Shown: positions 1-5,560 of the stretch, piece by piece
Layout: the number at the start of each line of letters is the position of its first letter
How positions within the stretch are numbered: the stretch's first letter is position 1
Assembly (NCBI GenBank): GCA_900548935.1
Contig: URMR01000120.1
Span: 1-5,756 of the forward strand
Direction: 5' to 3'
DNA: 5,756 bases
Source: an uncultured Collinsella sp.
GTDB taxonomy: Bacteria > Actinomycetota > Coriobacteriia > Coriobacteriales > Coriobacteriaceae
Made by a program: the position numbers and the translations under genes
The notes under the pieces: generated by a model
Databases searched by the model: none
What the model saw: the letters and a program-made list of their open reading frames with translations, nothing else
What the model was told of the DNA's origin: nothing

Positions 1-2947
1 CGAACAGGCGGGTCTTGCCACGCTCGTCAAGCTGAGTGACAAACTCGGGGCGCATGTGATCGCCAAAGGCAGCGGTAGCCTTGTTGAGCATGTTCTTGTT
101 GGCGCGACGGATGACCTCGGCGATCTCATCCTCCTTGGCGCCGTCGAAGACAGGCGTCGCGGTGAAGAACGGACCGGGAACATACTTGTCGGAATCTGCA
201 TTCTCGGTATCCCAACCGCAGGCAGCAGCCCAGCCAAGGTGGCACTCGAGCAGCTGGCCGACGTTCATACGCGAAGGAACGCCCAGCGGGTTGAGGATAA
301 CGTCGATCGGGGTACCGTCAGCCATGTAGGGCATGTCCTCGACCGGCAGAACGTTACAGATAACACCCTTGTTGCCGTGGCGGCCGGCGATCTTATCGCC
401 CTGCTGGATCTTACGACGCTGGGCGACGTAGACGCGCACCTGCTCGTTGACGCCGGGGGCCAGGTCGTCGCCGTTCTCGCGGCTAAAGCGGACGACGTCG
501 ATGACGCGGCCGTAAGCGCCGTGAGGCATCTTAAGGGAGGTGTCGCGGACGTCGTGGGCCTTGGCACCGAAGATGGCGCGCAGCAGGCGCTCCTCGGCGG
601 TCAGAGCGCTCTCGCCCTTAGGCGTGACCTTGCCGACCAGGATGTCGCCAGGGCCGACCTCGGCGCCGATGCGGATGATGCCGTCCTCGTCGAGGTTGGC
701 AAGCATGTCCTCGGAGAGGTTCGGGATCTCGCGGGTGATCTCCTCGGGGCCGAGCTTGGTGTCGCGGGCGTCGATCTCGTGACGGGTGATGTTGATGGTC
801 GTCAGCAGGTCCTCGGCCACCAGGCGCTCGGACACGACGATACCGTCCTCGTAGTTAAAGCCTTCCCACGGCATGTATGCCACGGTGAGGTTCTGGCCCA
901 GTGCGAGCTCGCCGTGATCGGTCGAAGGACCGTCAGCCAAGGGCTCGCCCTGCTCAACGGTGTCACCGACGCGCACGAGCGGACGGTGGTTGATGCAGGT
1001 GGACTGGTTGGAGCGCTGGTACTTGGCCAGGTGATACTCGTCCATGCCACCGGCATGCTTGACGATAATCTTGGAGGCGTCGGCAAAGATGACCTCGCCG
1101 GCGTTCTTGGCCAGGGTGACCTCGCCGGAGTCCAGGGCGGCGCGACGCTCCATGCCGGTACCGACATAGGGAGCGGCGGGGTGAACCAGCGGCACGGCCT
1201 GACGCTGCATGTTGGCGCCCATCAGCGTACGCTTAGCGTCGTCGTGCTCAAGGAACGGGATCAGCGTGGCTGCGACGGAGAGCATCTGACGCGGCGAGAC
1301 GTCCATGTAGTCGACGTCCTCGACAGGCACGTCGGCGGGAGCGCCGAAGGAGCCGTCGAAGTCGCGGGTACGGGCGATCACGGTATGCGGACGGACGATC
1401 TTGCCCTCGGCATCGGTCGTGATGAACTCGTTGGTCTTGGGATCGAGCGGCGTGTTGGCCGGCGCGATGACGTGCTTCTCTTCCTCGTCAGCGGTCATCC
1501 AGTCGATCTGGTCGGTGGCAACGCCGTTCTCGACGCGGCGGAACGGAGCTTCGATGAAGCCGTACTCGTTGACGCGGGCGTAGAGGGCGAGCGAGCCGAT
1601 CAGGCCGATGTTGGGGCCTTCGGGGGTCTCGATCGGGCACATGCGGCTGTAGTGCGAGTTGTGAACGTCGCGGACGGCCGTCGGCACGTTGGTGCGGCGG
1701 CTGGAGCCGGACTTGTGGCCGGCAAGACCACCAGGGCCGAGTGCGGACAGACGGCGCTTGTGGGTCAGACCGGTCAGGGGGTTCGCCTGGTCCATGAACT
1801 GCGAGAGCTGCGAGGAACCGAAGAACTCCTTGATGGAGGCCACGATCGGGCGGATGTTGATGAGCGACTGCGGGGTAATCTCGTCGATGTCCTGGGAGCT
1901 CATGCGCTCACGGACGACGCGCTCCATACGGCTCATGCCGATACGGAACTGGTTGGCGACGAGCTCGCCGACGGTGCGGATACGGCGGTTGCCAAAGTGG
2001 TCGATGTCGTCGACCTTGAAGCCCTGCTCGCCGGCGGCGAGGGACAGCAGGTAGCGCAGCGTAGCGACGATATCCTCGTCGGTGAGCACCGTGACCTCTT
2101 CCTCGGTGGTGAGGTTGAGCTTCTTGTTGACCTTGTAGCGACCGACGCGGGCCAGATCGTAGCGCTGCGGGTTGAAGAGCAGACCCTCGAGAAGGCTGCG
2201 GGAAGCGTCCACGGTGGGAGGCTCGCCCGGGCGCAGGCGACGGTAGATCTCGATAAGAGCATCCTCGCGGGTAAGGGCGGTATCGCGCTCAAGGGTGCGC
2301 TTGATTACATCGGAGTTGCCGAGCAGCTCGATGATGTCGTCGTTGGTGACGGCGATGCCAAGGGCGCGCAGGAACATCGTGGCGCTCTGCTTGCGCTTAC
2401 GGTCGATGGAGACCATGAGCTGGTCGCGCTTGTCGACCTCAAACTCAAGCCAGGCACCGCGGGACGGGATGATCTGGGCCTTGTAGATCTGCTTGCCCGA
2501 ATCCATCTCGGAGCTGTAGTACACGCCCGGGGAGCGGACGAGCTGCGAGACGACGATGCGCTCGGTACCGTTGATGATGAAGGTGCCCTGATCGGTCATC
2601 ATGGGGAAGTCGCCCATGAAGACGAGCTGCTCCTTGATCTCGCCGGTCTCCTTGTTGGTAAGACGGACGTCGGTCAGAAGCGGAGCCTGATAGGTCATAT
2701 CCTTCTCGCGGCACTCCTCGACGGTGTGCGCGGGGTCGCCGAACTGATGCTCGCCGAAGGTAACCTCGAGAACATGGTTCTGGCTCTGGATGGGGCTGGA
2801 TTCCTTGAATGCCTCACGAAGGCCCTCGTCCTTAAAACGCTCAAAGGATTCCCTTTGAACAGAGATAAGGTTGGGGAGCTCCATGGCCTCCGGGATTTTC
2901 CCGAAGCTGACGCGCTTGCGCTCAGTGGCAGTGTATGCGTAGGTCAC
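1..2947 (-). CDS. rpoB: RNA polymerase beta subunit, N-terminal 982 residues (3' end outside window)
   Basis: This is the beta subunit of DNA-dependent RNA polymerase, which forms one pincer and half of the active site of the core enzyme. The reading frame is open from a GTG at 2947 to the left edge, so the C-terminal part is missing only because the window ends. The start is fixed by an in-frame TGA at 2965-2963 and by AAGGAGG at 2963-2957, 9 bases upstream. Visible landmarks are MGDFPMMT and GTERIVVSQLVRSPGVYY (N-terminal lobes), the rifampicin region at about residues 377-403 (D386, H396 and S401 match E. coli D516, H526 and S531), CPIETPEGPNIGLI from 437, NYED with E700/D701, and GDK(852)IAGRHGNK(860)G, matching the E. 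coli active-site lysines 1065 and 1073. The large E. coli insertion before GDK is absent, as in actinobacteria. Oddities are residues 409-424, which replace the usual fork loop 2 sequence, S434 where Gly is usual, and N865 where Lys is usual. rpoC is expected downstream but not visible. Confidence 0.98.
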   Translation of the reverse strand, partial: MTYAYTATERKRVSFGKIPEAMELPNLISVQRESFERFKDEGLREAFKESSPIQSQNHVLEVTFGEHQFGDPAHTVEECREKDMTYQAPLLTDVRLTNKETGEIKEQLVFMGDFPMMTDQGTFIINGTERIVVSQLVRSPGVYYSSEMDSGKQIYKAQIIPSRGAWLEFEVDKRDQLMVSIDRKRKQSATMFLRALGIAVTNDDIIELLGNSDVIKRTLERDTALTREDALIEIYRRLRPGEPPTVDASRSLLEGLLFNPQRYDLARVGRYKVNKKLNLTTEEEVTVLTDEDIVATLRYLLSLAAGEQGFKVDDIDHFGNRRIRTVGELVANQFRIGMSRMERVVRERMSSQDIDEITPQSLINIRPIVASIKEFFGSSQLSQFMDQANPLTGLTHKRRLSALGPGGLAGHKSGSSRRTNVPTAVRDVHNSHYSRMCPIETPEGPNIGLIGSLALYARVNEYGFIEAPFRRVENGVATDQIDWMTADEEEKHVIAPANTPLDPKTNEFITTDAEGKIVRPHTVIARTRDFDGSFGAPADVPVEDVDYMDVSPRQMLSVAATLIPFLEHDDAKRTLMGANMQRQAVPLVHPAAPYVGTGMERRAALDSGEVTLAKNAGEVIFADASKIIVKHAGGMDEYHLAKYQRSNQSTCINHRPLVRVGDTVEQGEPLADGPSTDHGELALGQNLTVAYMPWEGFNYEDGIVVSERLVAEDLLTTINITRHEIDARDTKLGPEEITREIPNLSEDMLANLDEDGIIRIGAEVGPGDILVGKVTPKGESALTAEERLLRAIFGAKAHDVRDTSLKMPHGAYGRVIDVVRFSRENGDDLAPGVNEQVRVYVAQRRKIQQGDKIAGRHGNKGVICNVLPVEDMPYMADGTPIDVILNPLGVPSRMNVGQLLECHLGWAAACGWDTENADSDKYVPGPFFTATPVFDGAKEDEIAEVIRRANKNMLNKATAAFGDHMRPEFVTQLDERGKTRLF
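1676..1723 (-). other. Aberrant fork loop 2 segment of RpoB (residues 409-424)
   Basis: Between ALGPGGL (ending at residue 408) and VRDVH (starting at 425) the protein reads AGHKSGSSRRTNVPTA. As I recall the family, E. coli has the 8-residue TRERAGFE here, M. tuberculosis SRERAGLE and Thermus TRERAGFD, so this protein lacks the RERAG motif and is 8 residues longer. The frame is intact on both sides, codon choice (CGC, ACC, GTG, CCG, GCC) matches the rest of the gene, and neither other frame restores RERAG, so a sequencing frameshift is unlikely. In known structures this loop lies at the downstream edge of the transcription bubble, next to the rifamycin pocket. Confidence 0.9.
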
Positions 2948-2956
2948 CAGGTTTTT

Positions 2957-2963
2957 CCTCCTT
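2957..2963 (-). promoter_or_regulatory. Ribosome binding site of rpoB
   Basis: AAGGAGG is a near-perfect anti-16S match. It lies 9 bases upstream of the GTG codon at 2947 and partly overlaps the in-frame TGA that rules out an earlier start. It decides the non-ATG start of rpoB. Confidence 0.9.
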
Positions 2964-3020
2964 CACGGAAATGCTCGGTGGATTGGCGAGGCATAGCTTC
3001 GCCAGTTATCGCAACCTAAT

Positions 3021-3048
3021 AGTTTATCAGGTACCGACCGTTGGGCAA
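3021..3048 (-). promoter_or_regulatory. Probable rpoB promoter with extended -10
   Basis: The -35 box is TTGCCC (3048-3043), followed by a 16-base spacer and a -10 box TAAACT (3026-3021). TGA directly before the -10 box makes an extended -10 element (TGN). Transcription would begin near 3015, giving a leader of about 67 bases. It lies downstream of the galU terminator, which supports independent rpoB transcription. The boxes are partial consensus matches, and no start site can be confirmed from sequence alone. Confidence 0.6.
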
Positions 3049-3129
3049 GAAAAGCCTTGACGTGATTGAGTTTTTGGACTAGCAAAGTTTTTCGACAGAA
3101 AACATGCAGGTAGATGTATGTGCATCGAA

Positions 3130-3145
3130 CATATATTCATATATT
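3130..3145 (-). repeat. Tandem 8-base repeat, AT-rich, upstream of rpoB promoter
   Basis: On the minus strand AATATATG occurs twice in direct succession in an unusually AT-rich stretch about 80 bases upstream of the proposed -35 box. Beside it at 3147-3158 lies the palindrome TCTGTTCACAGA (5-base arms, 2-base centre). The pair could be a protein binding site or an upstream promoter element for rpoB. Nothing beyond the sequence pattern supports a function. Confidence 0.6.
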
Positions 3146-3181
3146 TTCTGTGAACAGAGGGCCGGCAATCGCAGCTCTTAT

Positions 3182-3215
3182 AAAAAAACGGGCGCGAACC
3201 GAGGTCCGCGCCCGT
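3182..3215 (-). terminator. Intrinsic terminator after galU
   Basis: A 12-base-pair stem, ACGGGCGCGGAC with GTTCGCGCCCGT (one G-U pair), closes a CTCG tetraloop and is followed directly by seven T residues on the minus strand. It begins 20 bases past the galU stop codon. The plus strand has no T tract on the other side, so it should act for minus-strand transcription only. It separates galU from rpoB. Confidence 0.92.
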
Positions 3216-3235
3216 AAATATCGTTGCCCGAAGGC

Positions 3236-4144
3236 CTACTTGCGCATCAAGCCGCCGCGCTCGTCGATGGCATCCCAGAAGGCGCCTGCAAAACGAGGAT
3301 CGCTTGCAGCCATGAGGGCGTTGGTGGCCATCCAGCCAGACGGGGTACCGGTGTCGTAGCCCGACAGTGGGTCGATGACGACGGCATACATGGCCTCGCG
3401 ATCGAGCGAACGGGCCATTGCGTCGGTGAGCTGGATCTCGCCGCCCTTGCCGGCCTGCTGATCTGCCAGCAGGTCCATGACCAGCGGGCTCAGCAGATAG
3501 CGGCCGACGATGTACAGGTTGGACGGAGCAGCCTCGGGAGCGGGCTTCTCGACCAGACCGCCGATACGCCAGACAGCGCCCGGCTCTGCATCGGCAACGT
3601 CCTCGGCGCCCTCGAGCGAACCGACGCGCTCGCCGGCGATAACGCCGTAGCGGCTGACTTCCTCGGGCGAGCAAGCAGCGACGGCGATAACCGAAGCGCC
3701 ACCGTGCTCCTTGGAGACGGCAAGCATCTTGTCGCAGATATCACGGTTGGGCACAACGTAGTCGCCCAGAAGAACCAGGAAGTTCTCCCCTGCCACAGCG
3801 TCGGCGGCAGAGCGAATTGCGTGACCGAGACCCTTGGGCTCGTACTGATAGCGGAAGTCGACCGGCATACCGCCCGCATGGGCGACAGCGTCGGCGTAGG
3901 CGTCCTTACCGCGCTCGCGCAGCAGGTTCTCGAGCGAGCGATCGGGCTGGAAGTAGTTCAGCAGCTCAGGCTTGCCGGGAGAGGTGACGATAATGGCATC
4001 GTCGACCTCCTCGGGGTCGAGCGCCTCCTCAACGACGTACTGGATGACCGGCTTGTCGAGCACCGGCAGCATTTCTTTGGGCGTGCACTTGGTGCCAGGC
4101 AGAAAACGCGTGCCAAGACCGGCGGCGGGGATGATTGCCTTCAT
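3236..4144 (-). CDS. galU: UTP-glucose-1-phosphate uridylyltransferase (UDP-glucose pyrophosphorylase)
   Basis: The predicted 302-residue protein makes UDP-glucose and pyrophosphate from UTP and glucose 1-phosphate in the cytosol, feeding cell-surface polysaccharide synthesis and galactose use. The nucleotidyltransferase signature is at the N terminus: PAAGLGTRFLPGTK (residues 6-19), then PKEMLPVLDKP (22-32). GLGHAI (105-110), LLGD with the presumed metal-binding D128, VEKP (198-201), GEIQLTDA (235-242) and GYDTGTP (272-278) follow in family order, and the length is typical. D128 is followed by Tyr, where many relatives have a second Asp. The ATG at 4144 is chosen because MKAIIPAAGLGTR matches the family's N terminus; an in-frame ATG 20 codons upstream adds non-conserved sequence. 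AAAGGA at 4162-4157 is the likely ribosome binding site, with a longish 12-base spacer. The gene stands alone between two terminators. The exact sugar nucleotide specificity is inferred from family similarity. Confidence 0.95.
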   Translation of the reverse strand: MKAIIPAAGLGTRFLPGTKCTPKEMLPVLDKPVIQYVVEEALDPEEVDDAIIVTSPGKPELLNYFQPDRSLENLLRERGKDAYADAVAHAGGMPVDFRYQYEPKGLGHAIRSAADAVAGENFLVLLGDYVVPNRDICDKMLAVSKEHGGASVIAVAACSPEEVSRYGVIAGERVGSLEGAEDVADAEPGAVWRIGGLVEKPAPEAAPSNLYIVGRYLLSPLVMDLLADQQAGKGGEIQLTDAMARSLDREAMYAVVIDPLSGYDTGTPSGWMATNALMAASDPRFAGAFWDAIDERGGLMRK

Positions 4145-4216
4145 AGTATTCAAGGATCCTTTCGCAGGCGCAAATAGCGCCCGTGCGTGCGGCTCACCGG
4201 CCACAGACTAAATTGC

Positions 4217-4230
4217 GATACCGAGGTATC
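4217..4230. repeat. 14-base palindrome in galU leader
   Basis: GATACC-GA-GGTATC has 6-base perfect arms. On the minus strand it overlaps TAAGAT (4233-4228), a possible second -10 box 84 bases upstream of the galU start, although no good -35 box lies at the right distance. An operator or a small mRNA hairpin are both possible. Confidence 0.5.
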
Positions 4231-4238
4231 TTACCGCT

Positions 4239-4255
4239 GTTAATTAACGTTAACG
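4239..4255. repeat. Overlapping palindromes GTTAATTAAC and CGTTAACG
   Basis: Two perfect palindromes share one base (GTTAATTAAC at 4239-4248, CGTTAACG at 4248-4255), giving three GTTAA-type half-sites in 17 bases within the galU leader. The spacing suits a dimeric DNA-binding protein. No regulator can be named. Confidence 0.5.
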
Positions 4256-4309
4256 CAGGCAAGCGCCATTCTTCAGCAGGTCAACGCAAATTATTGCGCT
4301 GATGGTGCA

Positions 4310-4338
4310 ATTTTATCGCCCAACGGTAGCGACCCCAA
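4310..4338 (-). promoter_or_regulatory. Possible galU promoter
   Basis: The -10 box TAAAAT (4315-4310, five of six consensus bases) lies 17 bases after TTGGGG (4338-4333), a weak -35 box. The predicted start near 4303 gives a leader of about 160 bases. An inverted repeat, CGCAA-ATTA-TTGCG (4285-4298), falls just downstream of that start, a common place for a repressor site. TTGACC at 4284-4279 is a better -35 box but has no matching -10 box 16-18 bases on. Confidence 0.45.
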
Positions 4339-4395
4339 AGCACCGCAAACGGCAGCAATTTGCATGCCGAGCCAGCAAAATAGAGGTGTTATAAC

Positions 4396-4429
4396 AAAAA
4401 AGACGGGGCTCGCAATGCGAACCCCGTCT
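4396..4429 (-). terminator. Intrinsic terminator after rplL
   Basis: On the minus strand AGACGGGGTTCGC pairs with GCGAGCCCCGTCT (13 pairs including one G-U, loop ATT) and runs into a TTTTTT tract. It starts 27 bases after the rplL stop codon. It should end the rplJ-rplL transcript before galU. Confidence 0.93.
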
Positions 4430-4456
4430 GCAAAGAAATCTGGCGAGAAAGCCTGA

Positions 4457-4834
4457 TTACTTGAGGGTGACAGCAGCGCCAGCAGCCTCGAGCTTCTCCT
4501 TGGCAGCCTCGGCGTCCTCCTTCTTGGCACCCTCGAGAACAGCCTTGGGAGCGCCCTCGACGACCTCCTTGGCCTCCTTCAGGCCAAGGTTGGTGAGCTC
4601 ACGGACGGCCTTGATGACCTGGATCTTGTTGTCGCCGAAGCCCTCGAGCACGACGTCAAACTCGGTCTTCTCCTCGGCCTCAGCAGCGCCAGCAGCGGGA
4701 GCGGCGACAACAGCGGCAGGAGCAGCGGCGGAAACGCCGAAGGTGTCCTCGATAGCCTTGACGAGCTCGGAAGCCTCGAGAAGGGTCATTTCCTTAAGAG
4801 CATCGATGATCTCATCGGTGGTAAGCTTAGCCAT
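4457..4834 (-). CDS. rplL: Ribosomal protein bL12 (L7/L12)
   Basis: The 125-residue protein is the mobile stalk of the 50S subunit. Dimers of it bind the L10 C-terminal helix and recruit translational GTPases such as EF-Tu and EF-G. Residues 1-33 form the N-terminal dimerisation and L10-binding domain (LTTDEIIDALKEMTLLEASELV). Residues 36-54 are an Ala/Pro-rich flexible hinge, and 55-125 the globular C-terminal domain with KIQVIKAVRELTNLGLKEAK (70-89), whose Lys and Arg residues form the factor-binding face. Length and domain order are normal. The ATG at 4834 gives the standard MAKLT start with AAAGGA at 4847-4842, 7 bases upstream; longer in-frame starts add non-conserved residues. It lies 102 bases after rplJ, is cotranscribed with it, and is followed by a terminator instead of reading through into rpoB. 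Confidence 0.98.
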   Translation of the reverse strand: MAKLTTDEIIDALKEMTLLEASELVKAIEDTFGVSAAAPAAVVAAPAAGAAEAEEKTEFDVVLEGFGDNKIQVIKAVRELTNLGLKEAKEVVEGAPKAVLEGAKKEDAEAAKEKLEAAGAAVTLK

Positions 4835-4853
4835 TTCTAAGTCCTTTCGGTTT

Positions 4854-4921
4854 CCGTGTCTGTGCACGGAGATCAGTTAAAACACGGCGCGAATGCGCCA
4901 GGGGTGCGGCGTTGCCGCCGC
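4854..4921 (-). promoter_or_regulatory. rplJ-rplL spacer with three consecutive hairpins
   Basis: In transcript order there are three stem-loops. GCGGCG-GCAA-CGCCGC (4921-4906) is a perfect 6-pair stem with a GNRA-type tetraloop. GGCGC-ATTC-GCGCC (4899-4886) is followed by GTGTTTT, resembling a weak terminator. CCGTG-CACAGA-CACGG (4869-4854) ends just before the rplL ribosome binding site. No promoter is obvious here. The structures could set the high L12 to L10 ratio through RNA processing, stability or partial attenuation; the role is inferred, the stems are visible. Confidence 0.6.
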
Positions 4922-4936
4922 GGGTGAAAACAGCAA

Positions 4937-5458
4937 CTAGGCTGCCTTCTGCTCGGAGACCTGCTGGATCGAACGAGCGAGACCAGAGGAAACGCCGTTG
5001 ACGCAGACAGCGATGTCGCGAGCGAAACCGGAGATGAGACCGGCGATCTGACCGAGAAGCTGGTCCTTGGTGGGCAGCTCGGCGATAGCCTTAACATCAT
5101 CAGCGGAAACGGCCTTGCCGTCGGAGATACCGCCCTTGATCTCAAGGACGCCCTTGGACTGAGCGGAGAAGTCCTTAAGGGCCTTAGCGGCCTCGACCGG
5201 CTCGGTCTCGTAGAACACATAAGCGACGGGGCCGGCGAGGATCTCGTCGATCTCGGGCTGCTCCTGGTTCTTGAGGGCGATCTTGACCAGGTTGTTCTTG
5301 TAGACCTTCATCTCGGCGCCGCACTCGCGAAGCTGATGACGCAGCTCCTGAGCCTGCTTAACCGTCAGACCGTTGTAGTTGACGACGAACAGACCGGCGT
5401 TCTCGGCGATACGGGACTCGATCTCTGCAACCTTGTCGATTTTGTACTGCTGGGGCAT
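4937..5458 (-). CDS. rplJ: Ribosomal protein uL10 (L10)
   Basis: The 173-residue protein anchors the L7/L12 stalk to 23S rRNA and, bound to L12, represses its own mRNA through the leader. Family features are FVVNYNGLTVKQAQELRHQLR (24-44), the basic KVYKNNLVKIAL segment (51-62) of the rRNA-binding domain, LAGPVAYVF (74-82), LPTKDQLLGQIAGL (128-141), and a C-terminal helix running to the end that binds L12 dimers. Length is normal for bacteria. The ATG at 5458 is preceded by a very strong ribosome binding site, GAGGAGGTG (5473-5465), with the AGGAGG core 8 bases upstream. It is the first gene of the rplJ-rplL unit and is controlled by the attenuator at 5668-5524. Confidence 0.98.
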   Translation of the reverse strand: MPQQYKIDKVAEIESRIAENAGLFVVNYNGLTVKQAQELRHQLRECGAEMKVYKNNLVKIALKNQEQPEIDEILAGPVAYVFYETEPVEAAKALKDFSAQSKGVLEIKGGISDGKAVSADDVKAIAELPTKDQLLGQIAGLISGFARDIAVCVNGVSSGLARSIQQVSEQKAA

Positions 5459-5464
5459 GAATTA

Positions 5465-5473
5465 CACCTCCTC
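5465..5473 (-). promoter_or_regulatory. Very strong ribosome binding site of rplJ
   Basis: GAGGAGGTG gives a nearly complete anti-16S match, 8 bases (from the AGGAGG core) before the ATG at 5458. It lies in unpaired sequence after a hairpin at 5509-5488, CACGTCC with GGA(C)CGTG around loop TTGTGGC, which may keep it accessible. Confidence 0.9.
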
Positions 5474-5523
5474 GAATTCTTTCCGGGCACGGTCCGCCAC
5501 AAGGACGTGACGGGGGCATGTCC

Positions 5524-5560
5524 AAAAAGAAAGCCCCCGCGCTGCATGAGCGACGGGGGC
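5524..5560 (-). terminator. Attenuator terminator in the L10 leader
   Basis: GCCCCCG-T-CGCT (5560-5549, bulged T) pairs with AGCG-CGGGGGC (5543-5533) around a CATGC loop and is followed by TTTCTTTTT. It lies upstream of rplJ, 65 bases from the start codon, so it must be conditional. Its 5' arm is also the partner of the proposed antiterminator. Confidence 0.93.

Noticed and set aside
1745..1819. Possible rifampicin-resistance allele in rpoB
   Set aside because: The key residues D386, H396, R399, S401 and L403 match the sensitive type. A388 for Asn at E. coli 518 is a tolerated position in recalled homologues. Only the segment after this core is unusual.
56..3019. A 987-codon open frame on the plus strand covering nearly all of rpoB
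   Set aside because: It is the antisense shadow of a clearly conserved gene. High GC with biased third positions suppresses stop codons in this antisense phase. It begins at a GTG with no ribosome binding site, and its product is Val/Asp/Gly/Ala-rich with no recognisable domain.
3027..3674. A 215-codon minus-strand frame overlapping the end of galU and the spacer before rpoB
   Set aside because: It is out of frame inside galU, crosses the galU terminator and the AT-rich spacer, and has an Arg-rich shadow composition. It is not a gene and not a frameshifted galU, because galU is intact.
3224..4177. A 317-codon plus-strand frame opposite galU
   Set aside because: Same antisense effect. It overlaps galU almost end to end, reads through the galU ribosome binding site, and shows no conserved motif.
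4461..4880. A 139-codon plus-strand frame opposite rplL
   Set aside because: Antisense shadow of the Ala/Lys/Glu-rich rplL; composition is Ser/Ala/Leu-rich and nothing is recognisable.
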